Shown here in pieces: positions 1 through 8,199 of a DNA stretch of 41,457 nt (the first letter of the stretch is position 1; each line of letters opens with the position of its first letter). The notes beneath the pieces were generated by a model. It did not search any database and had not been told where the DNA came from. It saw only the letters and a list, made by a program, of their open reading frames with translations. The stretch covers positions 1-41,457 of the forward strand of contig DATGMP010000126.1 of assembly GCA_035293565.1 (NCBI GenBank). The letters run 5' to 3'. Source of the stretch: DATGMP01 sp035293565 (GTDB lineage: Bacteria; Pseudomonadota; Alphaproteobacteria; BOG-932; Roseiterribacteraceae). Both the position numbers and the translations under genes were made by a program.

Positions 1-346
1 CCCTGATGCCGCTCTCGAGCGGAAGATGAACCAGAGCCCGCCCGACGAGCGCGACCGACCGGCCGGTCAATGGCAGCTTGTCGCCGCTCCTGCCGCGTAG
101 AACTTGAACCATCGCCGTCCCGCCGGTCGGCGCCGCACCCCGTTCCAGCAGAGCCTCCGTGCCGTCGGCGAGGCGGACGATCTCGCCCATTCCCTTGAGC
201 ACGCGGACAGAGTCGGCCGGCATCACGGCGCCGACCAGAGTCGGCCTCGCCGTCCGATCGATCTCGATCGCCTCCAGCCGCCGGTCGACCAGGAGCGCCG
301 CACGAAGCGCACGTGCGTCGCTCTCGACGAGGACCAACCGGCTCAT
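1..346 (-). CDS. Ribonuclease E/G-family protein, N-terminal part (cut by window edge)
   Basis: The frame starts with ATG at 346 and runs off the window at base 1 without a stop, giving about 115 residues. It begins MSRLVLVESDARALRA and contains an EIVRLADGTEALLER stretch, resembling the divergent N-terminus of the alphaproteobacterial RNase G/E-like protein found after maf. The ATG overlaps the maf stop by four bases (ATGA), so translation is probably coupled to maf. Members of this family are endoribonucleases acting in rRNA and mRNA processing. The catalytic and zinc-link regions lie outside the window, so the family call rests on position and a weak N-terminal resemblance. Confidence 0.65.
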   Translation of the reverse strand, partial: MSRLVLVESDARALRAALLVDRRLEAIEIDRTARPTLVGAVMPADSVRVLKGMGEIVRLADGTEALLERGAAPTGGTAMVQVLRGRSGDKLPLTGRSVALVGRALVHLPLESGIR

Positions 347-918
347 TCGGGCTCGGACGGTCGCCAGCCCAGTCCGGTCAGCATCTGCTGAACATCATAG
401 ACCGAGAGACCGACGACATTGCTGTAGGAGCCGGAAAGAGAACGGATGTAGGCTGCGGCAAGCCCTTGGATCGCATAGCCCCCGGCCTTGCCCTGCCATT
501 CGCCCGACCGGATGTAGCGGTCGATCTCCTGGGCGGTCAGCCGTTTGAAGGCGACCTGGCTCAGCACCAGCCGGCTTGGCTCCCGCCCGTCCGGCGCGAT
601 GAGGGCGATGCCGCCATAGACCCGGTGTCGCCGGCCCGACAGAAGCGCGAGACATCGCCGCGCGGTCGCCTCATCCTCGGCCTTGGGCAGCAGGCGCCGA
701 CCGCAGGCCACGACCGTATCGGCAGCGAGGACCAACGCCCCGGGATGCCGCGCCGCGACCGCACGGGCCTTCTCCGTCGCGAGCCGCAGCGCATGCGGAC
801 CGGGCAATTCATTCCTGCCGATGCTTTCATCGATTCCTGCCGGATCGGCCGCGTCGGGTTCGATTCCTATCTGGCGCAGGAGATCGAGCCGGCGCGGCGA
901 CGCCGATGCCAGGATCAA
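343..918 (-). CDS. maf: Maf family nucleoside-triphosphate pyrophosphatase
   Basis: 191 aa, the usual Maf length. Maf proteins hydrolyse non-canonical or surplus nucleoside triphosphates to monophosphate and pyrophosphate in the cytoplasm. Visible signatures are the N-terminal loop ILASASPRR, the AADTVV motif containing the catalytic Asp, SGRRHRVYGG, and GKAGGYAIQG near residue 145. The start is TTG at 918. The frame is open back to the infA stop codon and holds no ATG or GTG, so TTG is the only reasonable start; no clear Shine-Dalgarno sequence precedes it. Cotranscription with infA upstream and the RNase E/G gene downstream (ATGA overlap) is likely. Confidence 0.93.
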   Translation of the reverse strand: MILASASPRRLDLLRQIGIEPDAADPAGIDESIGRNELPGPHALRLATEKARAVAARHPGALVLAADTVVACGRRLLPKAEDEATARRCLALLSGRRHRVYGGIALIAPDGREPSRLVLSQVAFKRLTAQEIDRYIRSGEWQGKAGGYAIQGLAAAYIRSLSGSYSNVVGLSVYDVQQMLTGLGWRPSEPE

Positions 919-972
919 CGGCGATCGGGCCGGGAGAGCGGCTGAATCGGGCGCGCCTATCGCGAACCCGCC

Positions 973-1191
973 TTACTTGAAGCGGAAGGTGATCCGACCC
1001 TTGGTCAGGTCGTAAGGCGTCATCTCGACATTGACCCGATCCCCGGCAAGCACGCGGATACGGTTCTTGCGCATCTTGCCCGAGGTGTGGGCGAGAATTT
1101 CATGTTCATTGTCGAGCTTCACCCGAAACATCGCGTTGGGCAGCAATTCCATCACGGTGCCGCTGAACTCGATCAAATCTTCTTTTGCCAT
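973..1191 (-). CDS. infA: Translation initiation factor IF-1
   Basis: 72 aa, full length for IF-1. It starts MAKEDLIEFSG and carries the S1/OB-fold core with NAMFRVKLDNEHEILAHTSGKMRKNRIRVLAGD, ending in GRITFRFK. IF-1 binds the 30S A site together with IF-2 and IF-3 during initiation. It lies between the UPF0262/phosphatase gene (54-base gap) and maf, the standard alphaproteobacterial position. Nothing is unusual about it. Confidence 0.98.
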   Translation of the reverse strand: MAKEDLIEFSGTVMELLPNAMFRVKLDNEHEILAHTSGKMRKNRIRVLAGDRVNVEMTPYDLTKGRITFRFK

Positions 1192-1245
1192 GCGCTCACG
1201 TCTTTGCTGTCCCGGGCGCTTAGTTGGGCTGCAACGCCGACCCGG

Positions 1246-2169
1246 TCAAGGATTTTTGCCGATCTCAACCGAAAAACGCCCCGAGATGCGCTCCTCCAGC
1301 GCTCGCCGGACCCGCCGATAAGCCTCGAGCTGGGCGTCCCGATTGCCTTCGATAACAGTCGGGTCCTCGATCTCCCAACGCTCGAGGGTCACGCCTGCGG
1401 GCACCGGCCCCATCGCCGAGGCCGCCTCGGCGGTCAGCGCGATCACGAGGTCGAAGTCACCGAGCGACAGATCGCCGAGAGACCGGCTGCTATGGCGGGA
1501 AAGGTCGATTCCGGCCTCGTGCATGACCGCGATTGTCAGCGGGTCGATGCCATCGCCGATCAGCCCGGCGGACGCGACTCGGCCCGAGGCGCCGCGGCGC
1601 TTGCTGAGCAAGGCCTCGGCCATGGGCGAGCGGACGGCGTTCCGCGTGCAGACGAAGAGAACGCGGGGCGCGGTCGGCGCCCCTGGCATGATGCTCGAGC
1701 CGGCCGTCTGGAGCACGTAGATCAACGTGAAGAGACGGCGCGCGGTATGCTGGTCGATATCGACCTTGCCTTCCAGCCGCTGAATCAGCAGCTCCGCCCC
1801 TTCATTGTGGACGGCCCGACGACCCATATCGATCGCTTCGACTTGCGTGAGGCTCTGCGTCCGCATCGCCGCATAATAGCTTTCGCAGACGATCGAATAG
1901 TCGCGAACGACGCGCCGAAAGGGCGTCAGCGACAGGCCGAAGATGTTGACCGGCGTACCGTCCAGTTTACGGATGTCCAGAATGAGACGGTTCTCGGCCA
2001 CGCTGAGATGAACGTCGTAGGGGCCGCCGGCATGGCCCACCGGCGCGAAGCGGTTCTGAGCCAACAGGTCGTAGACCGCCACCGCGCGCTCATGCTCGAT
2101 CTCCGAATTGCGCGTCTCGAGCCGCGTGTCGAAATGGATCTGCGCGATCCGCTCGTTGTCGGCGCTCAA
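1246..2169 (-). CDS. UPF0262 domain fused to a low-molecular-weight protein tyrosine phosphatase-like domain
   Basis: 307 aa in one uninterrupted frame. Residues 1 to about 155 match UPF0262, a conserved alphaproteobacterial family of unknown function (HFDTRLETRNSEIEHERAVAV near the start, DIDQHTARRLFTLIYVL at its end). Residues 168–300 are a low-molecular-weight phosphatase/arsenate-reductase-like domain with an intact CX5R(S) P-loop, CTRNAVRS (C174, R180), and a distal acid loop EDPT. In related genomes these are usually two adjacent genes. Here no stop separates them, although Met161 (ATG at 1689) could serve as an internal start without a strong Shine-Dalgarno. The start at 2169 overlaps the hisD stop by four bases. 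The phosphatase substrate is unknown. Confidence 0.88.
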   Translation of the reverse strand: MSADNERIAQIHFDTRLETRNSEIEHERAVAVYDLLAQNRFAPVGHAGGPYDVHLSVAENRLILDIRKLDGTPVNIFGLSLTPFRRVVRDYSIVCESYYAAMRTQSLTQVEAIDMGRRAVHNEGAELLIQRLEGKVDIDQHTARRLFTLIYVLQTAGSSIMPGAPTAPRVLFVCTRNAVRSPMAEALLSKRRGASGRVASAGLIGDGIDPLTIAVMHEAGIDLSRHSSRSLGDLSLGDFDLVIALTAEAASAMGPVPAGVTLERWEIEDPTVIEGNRDAQLEAYRRVRRALEERISGRFSVEIGKNP

Positions 2170-3467
2170 TTCCGGCGCCCTTCCAGCCGCACCGCCACCG
2201 AACGCGCATGCGCCTCAAGCCCCTCCGCACGCGCAAGCGTGATCGCGGCCGGGCCGATGGCCGATATCCCTCCGGGACCGCATTCGATCAGCGTGGTGCG
2301 CTTCATGAAGTCGACCACGCCAAGCCCCGACGCATAGCGCGCCGCCCCTGAGGTCGGCAGCACATGGTTGGGGCCGGCGACATAATCGCCGATCGCTTCA
2401 GGCGCGTGGCGACCCAGAAAGATCGCTCCGGCATTGCGGACCTTGGCCGCCAGGGCAGCCGGATCAGCCACAGCCAGCTCCAGATGCTCGGGCGCAATCT
2501 GGTCGACGATCGCCGGCGCTGCCTCGAGGCCCGGGACGAGGATGATGGCGCCATGGTCGCGCCAGCTCGCGCCCGCGATCTCTGCGCGAGGCAACGCCGC
2601 GAGCTCGGTGTCGACCGCGTCCGAAACCGCGGTGGCAAAGGCCGCGTCGTCGGTGACCAAGATGCTCCGAGCCGAGGGATCGTGCTCGGCTTGGCTCAGC
2701 AGGTCGATCGCGACCCAGCTTGGGTCATTGTCCTTATCGGCGACCACCAGAATCTCCGACGGGCCCGCGATCGAGTCGATACCCACCCGGCCGAACACCA
2801 TGCGCTTGGCGGCGGCCACATAGGCGTTGCCGGGCCCGACGATCACATCGACCCTGACGATCGTCTCAGTGCCGTAAGCAAGAGCGGCGACGGCTTGCGC
2901 GCCGCCCACGCGATAGATTTCGTCGACGCCTGCGCGTCTGGCGGCCGCCAGGACAGCCGGCACGATCACGCCGCCCGGCGTGGGCACAACCATCACCAGC
3001 CGCGGAACCCCCGCCACCTTGGCCGGGATCGCGTTCATCAGAACGGAGCTCGGATAGGCAGCGCGCCCACCCGGCACGTAGAGGCCGGCCGCGGCCACTG
3101 GAGTCCAGCGCAGCCCGAGGCGATTCCCTTCGCCGTCCTCGTAGCTGTAGCCCTCCGGCAATTGGCGTCGGTGGAACGCTTCGATCCTGGTGGCTGCCTT
3201 GTCGATGGCTGCAATCAGGTCGGGCGCACAAGCAGCGGCGGCCGCGTCGATCTCGCCGGGTGTTACCCGGAGGCTCGCCGCGTCAAAATCGATGCCGTCG
3301 AACTGCTTCGTATAACGGACGAGCGCAGTGTCGCCGTCGGCCGCGACCTCGGCCAGAATCTTGGCGACGACCGCATCCACCTCGACGGCTTCCTCGCGAC
3401 CGGTGGCGAGAAAGCGGCCGAACGCTGCGGCAAAGTCGGGCGCCGAAGCGTCGAGCCTAACCGGCAC
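2166..3467 (-). CDS. hisD: Histidinol dehydrogenase
   Basis: 433 aa, normal length. HisD carries out the last two steps of histidine synthesis, oxidising L-histidinol to L-histidine with two NAD+. The zinc ligands can be placed as Q259, H262 (LLSQAEHDPSA), D360 (GDYVAGPNH) and H419 (EGLEAHARS), and the catalytic Glu-His pair as E327/H328 in APEHLEL. The start is GTG at 3467, giving MPVRLDASAP, inside the last codons of hisG (11-base overlap). The stop overlaps the following gene by four bases. Both overlaps indicate an operon with hisG. Confidence 0.98.
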   Translation of the reverse strand: MPVRLDASAPDFAAAFGRFLATGREEAVEVDAVVAKILAEVAADGDTALVRYTKQFDGIDFDAASLRVTPGEIDAAAAACAPDLIAAIDKAATRIEAFHRRQLPEGYSYEDGEGNRLGLRWTPVAAAGLYVPGGRAAYPSSVLMNAIPAKVAGVPRLVMVVPTPGGVIVPAVLAAARRAGVDEIYRVGGAQAVAALAYGTETIVRVDVIVGPGNAYVAAAKRMVFGRVGIDSIAGPSEILVVADKDNDPSWVAIDLLSQAEHDPSARSILVTDDAAFATAVSDAVDTELAALPRAEIAGASWRDHGAIILVPGLEAAPAIVDQIAPEHLELAVADPAALAAKVRNAGAIFLGRHAPEAIGDYVAGPNHVLPTSGAARYASGLGVVDFMKRTTLIECGPGGISAIGPAAITLARAEGLEAHARSVAVRLEGRRN

Positions 3468-4131
3468 CGCAAGCCTCGCGAAAGGATTCGATGAAGGCGC
3501 CGATCTCCCCCGACCGGGTCTTGAGCGCAGTGCGGTTGACGATGAGGCGCGAAGTGACGTCGGCGATATGCTCCACCTCGACCAGTCCGTTCGCCTTCAA
3601 GGTCGAGCCGGTGGAGACGAGATCGACGATACGCTGGCAGAGGCCGAGCGAGGGCGCCAGCTCCATTGCGCCGTTCAGCTTGATGCATTCGGCCTGCACG
3701 CCGCGCGCCGCGAAATGCCGGCGCGTCAGCTCGGGATATTTGGTCGCGACCCGGACATGGCTCCAGCGCGACGGATCATCGGTCTTGCTGAAATCCGTAC
3801 GCTCTGCAACCGAGATTCGGCAGCGCCCGATGCCGAGATCGAGCGGCGCGTAGACTTCGGGATAGTCGAATTCCATCAGCACGTCATTGCCCGCCACGCC
3901 CAGCTGAGCGGCGCCGAAGGCGACGAAGGTCGGCACGTCGAAGGAGCGGACGCGGATGATCTCGACGCCGTCGACATTGGTCGAGAACCGCAGGTCGCGC
4001 GAATTCTCATCATCGAAGGCGGCCGACGGCTTCAGCCCCACCTTGTCGAGCAGAGGCCTGAGCTCGCGTAAGATACGGCCCTTGGGAACGGCGATGACCA
4101 CCGGCTCGGTTGGCGGCGTGATCGAGCTCAC
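3457..4131 (-). CDS. hisG: ATP phosphoribosyltransferase, short (HisZ-dependent) form
   Basis: 224 aa. HisG joins ATP and PRPP, the committed step of histidine synthesis. The N-terminus VVIAVPKGRILRELRPLL and the PRPP-binding loop DLVSTGSTLKANGL (around residue 165) are diagnostic. The roughly 75-residue C-terminal ACT-like regulatory domain is absent, so this is the short form, which in known systems needs the HisRS-like partner HisZ; hisZ is not in this window. The start ATG at 4131 overlaps the stop of the upstream DUF2948 gene by four bases (ATGA). Confidence 0.97.
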   Translation of the reverse strand: MSSITPPTEPVVIAVPKGRILRELRPLLDKVGLKPSAAFDDENSRDLRFSTNVDGVEIIRVRSFDVPTFVAFGAAQLGVAGNDVLMEFDYPEVYAPLDLGIGRCRISVAERTDFSKTDDPSRWSHVRVATKYPELTRRHFAARGVQAECIKLNGAMELAPSLGLCQRIVDLVSTGSTLKANGLVEVEHIADVTSRLIVNRTALKTRSGEIGAFIESFREACGAG

Positions 4132-4640
4132 GATCCCTCGCCCTCATGTTCCGGCTTGTAGCGCGTGGGCCAGCTGGGGCCAAAGTCTTCCATCCGCAGA
4201 TCGAGGCTCGCAGCCTGAAGGCGCACCGCGGCACCGCCGCCGAAAGTCAGCTGCACGACTCCATCATGCCAGCCCAACGTCAGCAGCGGCATCAACCGGC
4301 TCCGTTCGCGCAGGTGAAAACCTTTGTATTTCGGCGCCTCGGCACCCTCGATGGTGATAGCGCACTCGGTGCGTTCATAAAGCCGTTCGGCACCGTCGCG
4401 CACCGCGCGCTCCCAGCAAAAGCGACTGACCACAAGGGCGAAACGCCGCTCACCGGGTAGGTAGGCCATCTCTCCCACGCAGGCGATCGAGTCCTGCAGG
4501 AACGCTGCCAAGACGGCAAGATCCTCCTCGTCGACAGCGCGCAGCTTCAGCCGGTCGGGGTGGTGCTGCGGCTCGGGAGAAGTCGGAGAGGCATCCAAGC
4601 CGCTATTCTCCGTCTCGAACCCGCACGACCTCGGCGCCAC
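4128..4640 (-). CDS. DUF2948 family protein
   Basis: 170 aa from the ATG at 4640. The conserved part starts at LKLRAVDEEDLAVLAAFLQDS (residue 31) and ends RMEDFGPSWPTRYKPEHEGE, matching DUF2948, an alphaproteobacterial family of unknown function nearly always found beside murA and his genes. The ATG at 4640 overlaps murA by 38 bases. A TTG at 4598, immediately after the murA stop, would give 156 aa, closer to the family's usual size, and may be the real start. It is a soluble protein without a signal peptide. Confidence 0.9.
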   Translation of the reverse strand: MAPRSCGFETENSGLDASPTSPEPQHHPDRLKLRAVDEEDLAVLAAFLQDSIACVGEMAYLPGERRFALVVSRFCWERAVRDGAERLYERTECAITIEGAEAPKYKGFHLRERSRLMPLLTLGWHDGVVQLTFGGGAAVRLQAASLDLRMEDFGPSWPTRYKPEHEGEGS

Positions 4641-5892
4641 AGGCCGAAAGCTTTTCCTCCAGCCGCTCGTAGCCGCGATCGAGGTGATAGACCCGGCTGA
4701 TCACCGTTTCCCCTTCGGCCGCCAGCGCGGCGACGACCAACGACACCGAAGCTCTGAGGTCGGTCGCCATGACCGGGGCGCCGCGCAGTCGCTCGACCCC
4801 GCGCACGAGCGCGGACGCATGATGAATGGTGATGTCGGCGCCCATGCGCATCAGCTCGGGAACGTGCATGAAACGGTTCTCGAAGATCGTCTCCGTAATC
4901 ATGGCCGCGCCCTGCGCCACGGTCATGAGCGACATGGCCTGCGCCTGTAGATCGGTCGGGAATCCGGGAAAGGGCTCGGTCATGACATCCACGCCCTTCA
5001 CATGGCCGTTCACTCGCGAAAAGGCCAGTCCCCGATCGGTCTGGTCGACATCGACCCCGGCGCGGACGAGGAACTCGGCGAGCGAAGAGATGTGATCGAG
5101 CCGCGCTCCCAGGAGCTCCACCTTCCCGCCGGCGACCGCGGTGACGATCGCATAGGTGCCGGTCTCGATCCGATCGGGGATGATCGAATAGCGCGCGCCG
5201 TGCAGCGAAGGGACGCCCTGGATCCTGATCACGTCCGTGCCGGCGCCCTCGACCTTCGCGCCCATCGCGTTCAGGCAATCGGCCAGATCGACCACCTCCG
5301 GTTCCTGCGCTGCATGGACGAGCTCGGTCTCGCCCTTCGCGAGCGCCGCGGCCATTATCAGGTTTTCAGTCGCCCCCACCGAGATCTTTGGAAAGACGAT
5401 CTTGGCGCCCTTGAGACCGTTCTTGGCCGCGGCGTTGATATAACCGCCATCGAGATTGATATCGGCGCCCATCTGCTCGAGGCCGCGGATATGCAGGTCG
5501 ACGGGCCTCGCCCCGATGGCGCAGCCGCCCGGCAGCGACACCCGAGCGCTTCGGCAGCGCGCGAGCAAAGGCCCCAGAACGAAAACGCTGGCCCGCATCT
5601 TGCGGACGAGGTCATAGGGCGCCGTCGTGTCGACGATCTCGCGGGCGGTCAGATCCATGATCTGGCCACCATGGGGATCGTTGACTCGATCGTTGATGCC
5701 GATCTCGACGCCCATCGGCCCCAGCAGGTTGGCCATGGTCGCGATATCGGCCAGGTGGGGCACGTTGGCCAACGTCAACGTATCGTCGGTCAGGATCGAA
5801 GCCGCCATGATCGGCAGCGCGGCGTTCTTGGCGCCGCTGATCGGGATCGCCCCCGACAGCGCCCGCCCGCCCTTGATCAGAATCTTGTCCAA
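4603..5892 (-). CDS. murA: UDP-N-acetylglucosamine 1-carboxyvinyltransferase
   Basis: 429 aa, full length. MurA transfers enolpyruvate from PEP to UDP-GlcNAc, the first committed step of peptidoglycan synthesis. The substrate-binding SGAKNAALP (K22) and the catalytic loop LPGGCAIGARPVDLH with C124 (the fosfomycin-target Cys) are intact. The start is TTG at 5892 (MDKILIKGG), with an AGGA-type Shine-Dalgarno about ten bases upstream; no nearer ATG fits. The stop lies inside the upstream end of the DUF2948 frame. It probably leads or belongs to the long operon ending in the RNase E/G gene. Confidence 0.98.
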   Translation of the reverse strand: MDKILIKGGRALSGAIPISGAKNAALPIMAASILTDDTLTLANVPHLADIATMANLLGPMGVEIGINDRVNDPHGGQIMDLTAREIVDTTAPYDLVRKMRASVFVLGPLLARCRSARVSLPGGCAIGARPVDLHIRGLEQMGADINLDGGYINAAAKNGLKGAKIVFPKISVGATENLIMAAALAKGETELVHAAQEPEVVDLADCLNAMGAKVEGAGTDVIRIQGVPSLHGARYSIIPDRIETGTYAIVTAVAGGKVELLGARLDHISSLAEFLVRAGVDVDQTDRGLAFSRVNGHVKGVDVMTEPFPGFPTDLQAQAMSLMTVAQGAAMITETIFENRFMHVPELMRMGADITIHHASALVRGVERLRGAPVMATDLRASVSLVVAALAAEGETVISRVYHLDRGYERLEEKLSACGAEVVRVRDGE

Positions 5893-5932
5893 GAATGCTT
5901 TTCCTTCGAAAATAGGGCCGCTGTGGCGGCCC

Positions 5933-6487
5933 TCAGAGCTTCGGCAGCGTCACACCTTTCTGGTGCATGTATTTGCCCTTGCGGTCGGCATAGGAGACCT
6001 CGCAGGCACCCTCCCCTTTCAGGAACAGGAATTGGCAAATCCCCTCATTGGCATAGACCTTGGCCGGCAAAGGGGTCGTGTTGGAGATTTCGAGAGTGAC
6101 ATGGCCCTCCCATTCGGGCTCGAGCGGCGTCACGTTCACGATCAGTCCGCAGCGCGCATAGGTCGATTTGCCGAGGCATATCACCAGCACATCGCGTGGC
6201 ACACGGATCAGCTCGACCGTGCGCGACAGGGCGAAGCTATTGGGCGGAATGACGCAGATGGCTGTCGTACGGTCGACGAAGCTGGAGCCCGAGAAATCCT
6301 TCGGATCGACGATCGCGTTGTCGACATTGGTGAAGATCTTGAACTCGTCGGACACGCGCGCGTCATAGCCATAGGAGGAGAGACCGTAGGAGATCACCCC
6401 CTCCCGTTGCTGGCGTTCGACGAATGGCTCGATCATGCCGTGCTCCGTCGCCTGCTGGCGAATCCATGTGTCTGGCATGATGGGCAT
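5933..6487 (-). CDS. dcd: dCTP deaminase
   Basis: 184 aa, normal for Dcd. The enzyme deaminates dCTP to dUTP, feeding dTMP synthesis through dUTPase. It shows the family N-terminus MPIMPDTWIRQQATEHGMIEPF, the SYGLSSYGYDARVSDEF stretch, and the active-site region GSSFVDRTTAICVIPPNSFAL. The C-terminal end (YMHQKGVTLPKL) is complete. A second in-frame ATG at 6478 is possible, but the longer start matches the family. It lies 40 bases upstream of murA on the same strand. Confidence 0.97.
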   Translation of the reverse strand: MPIMPDTWIRQQATEHGMIEPFVERQQREGVISYGLSSYGYDARVSDEFKIFTNVDNAIVDPKDFSGSSFVDRTTAICVIPPNSFALSRTVELIRVPRDVLVICLGKSTYARCGLIVNVTPLEPEWEGHVTLEISNTTPLPAKVYANEGICQFLFLKGEGACEVSYADRKGKYMHQKGVTLPKL

Positions 6488-6577
6488 GGGTTTGAGTCTT
6501 TACCGTGGCAAAACTGGAGAAATGGCGGGGCGAATTGGGCCGGAAGGTGGGGTTCTTAGACCAGCGGGTGCCACGTC

Positions 6578-6748
6578 TCAAGCATCCCCGCGTCGCGGTG
6601 CATCCTTGGGGTCAGCGGCCTCTGCCCGGCTTCTCGCCTGGGCCTTGCGCCGCTTGAGATTGACCCTGAGCGCCTCGGCGCGCGCCGCGTCCCGCGATCC
6701 GGCGCTCCGGCCGGCACCGGGTTTCGGCTTCTGCTGTTCGTCGACCAT
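6578..6748 (-). CDS. Small basic alphaproteobacterial protein (56 aa)
   Basis: A short frame from ATG at 6748 to TGA at 6578 encodes 56 residues starting MVDEQQKPKPGAGR, with a core ARAEALRVNLKRRKAQARSR. The LRxNLKRRKAQAR-type core resembles short conserved alphaproteobacterial hypothetical proteins I have seen, but I cannot name a family. It is strongly basic with no membrane segment or Cys, so nucleic-acid or ribosome contact is possible but unproven. This frame is the only coding signal I see in the 399 bases between dcd and the tRNA; it lies between them in the same orientation as dcd. Confidence 0.6.
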   Translation of the reverse strand: MVDEQQKPKPGAGRSAGSRDAARAEALRVNLKRRKAQARSRAEAADPKDAPRRGDA

Positions 6749-6886
6749 AAGAGCCGACCCTACACGGATTCGCGCGATTCGGGCAGGACGGATGTGCTCC
6801 GCCTACGATTTTCATCCTTTTCGGAATGATCTTCACGCCATTGTAACGAGCCGCGCCGTCCGCTATACCCGCGCCACCCTAAGCAG

Positions 6887-6961
<75 letters not shown>

Positions 6962-7013
6962 TCTCCCGATGGGCACCGCGACACAGAACGCCGCAAGAAC
7001 GCAATTCAAGCGT

Positions 7014-8180
7014 TTATGTGCGGAGATCGATCCCGTAGAGGCCGGCTGTATTCGTCGATACGATCATCCTGACCTCTTCCTCGGGCACCCCATCCAGCAC
7101 TCTCGCCAGGATGCTGCGGGACCGCGGAAAGGTGGATTCGGTATGGGGATAGTCGCTGCCCCAGAACAGGGCCTGGGAGCCGAAGATATCCCTGAGGCGG
7201 ATGCCGTAGGGGTCTTCCTGGAAGGACACGAAAACGTTGCGCCTGAAGAAGTCGCTGGGAAGAACGTTCGGGTCGTCGAACCGCCGCCATTCCGGTCCGC
7301 GGGGCGGACGATCGGTATAGTTGTAGTCCAGGCGCTGCAGGAAGACCGGGATCCAGGAGAGCTCATGCTCGATCGCCCCGATCTTGAGCTTCGGGAAGCG
7401 CTCGAACACGCCGGAATAGATCATCTCCGACAACGAGATGCGGATCTGATAATCCTGATTGACGAAACGCGATGGCGGCACGTCCTTGACGTTGAGTTTG
7501 AACGCTTCATCGCCGATGCGCGGATCGGCCCGATCTGTGCCGACATGGAGGGAAAGCGGCATGCCCAGATCCTGCGCGGCCGCCCATAGGCGATCATAGA
7601 CCGGCAGACGGTAGGAGCCCCAAGCGGGCGGCGCGACTGATATCATCGCGCCGGAAAGCCCGATGCGCCGAACGCGCTCCAGCTCCCCGACCGCCTCGTC
7701 GACGTCATCGACATTGATCATCGCAATGCCTTTGAGCCGCTTCGGATCATGGCTGCAGAATTCGGCGATCCAGTCATTGTATACGCGCATCGCCGCGCTC
7801 ACGATCTCTGTATTGGGAACCGCATAGAGCACCAGGCCCTGACTCGGATAGATCACCGAGGCCCAAACGCCGTCCTTTTCGTTCTCCGCGAGATAGCGCG
7901 CGGGATCGTACGCCGCTGATCGAACCTCGGCGAATTTCCCCGAAGTCCTCAGATCGTGAGAATCGCGTTCGAAACGTTCACCCGTTTGTATGCCGAGAAA
8001 CGACATCGTCTTCTTGCCGTCGACATACCACCAATCTCCATCGGCTTCGGAAACAACCTGCGGCATGCCCTCGCTGAACGACCCGGCCTGACGCGACCAT
8101 AGATCGGGCGGCTCGACGATATGCGAGTCCGACGATACGAGGGGAATGCGCGCCAATAGCTCGGATAGGGCATTGCTCAT
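7014..8180 (-). CDS. Amidohydrolase-2 family metal-dependent hydrolase (module 1)
   Basis: 388 aa TIM-barrel protein of the amidohydrolase-2 (ACMSD/gamma-resorcylate decarboxylase-like) type. The N-terminal metal motif is in LVSSDSHIVEPPDLW and the C-terminal catalytic Asp region is LFWGSDYPHTEST. Such proteins hydrolyse or decarboxylate small, often aromatic, substrates; the substrate here is unknown. I chose ATG at 8180 because GGAGGAACGCG precedes it directly; the open frame extends to 8252 but would overlap the upstream deacylase. The gap to that gene is 19 bases, so the two are cotranscribed. It is one of three amidohydrolase-2 paralogues in the window. Confidence 0.9.
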   Translation of the reverse strand: MSNALSELLARIPLVSSDSHIVEPPDLWSRQAGSFSEGMPQVVSEADGDWWYVDGKKTMSFLGIQTGERFERDSHDLRTSGKFAEVRSAAYDPARYLAENEKDGVWASVIYPSQGLVLYAVPNTEIVSAAMRVYNDWIAEFCSHDPKRLKGIAMINVDDVDEAVGELERVRRIGLSGAMISVAPPAWGSYRLPVYDRLWAAAQDLGMPLSLHVGTDRADPRIGDEAFKLNVKDVPPSRFVNQDYQIRISLSEMIYSGVFERFPKLKIGAIEHELSWIPVFLQRLDYNYTDRPPRGPEWRRFDDPNVLPSDFFRRNVFVSFQEDPYGIRLRDIFGSQALFWGSDYPHTESTFPRSRSILARVLDGVPEEEVRMIVSTNTAGLYGIDLRT

Positions 8181-8199
8181 CGCGTTCCTCCAGTCGAAT

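Noticed and set aside
1087..2337. Long plus-strand open frame opposite the UPF0262/phosphatase gene
   Set aside because: It is antisense to a well-supported gene, has Arg/Pro/His-rich composition and no family motif. The same applies to long antisense frames at 2364–3494, 5002–6099, 8668–9870 and 21703–22596.
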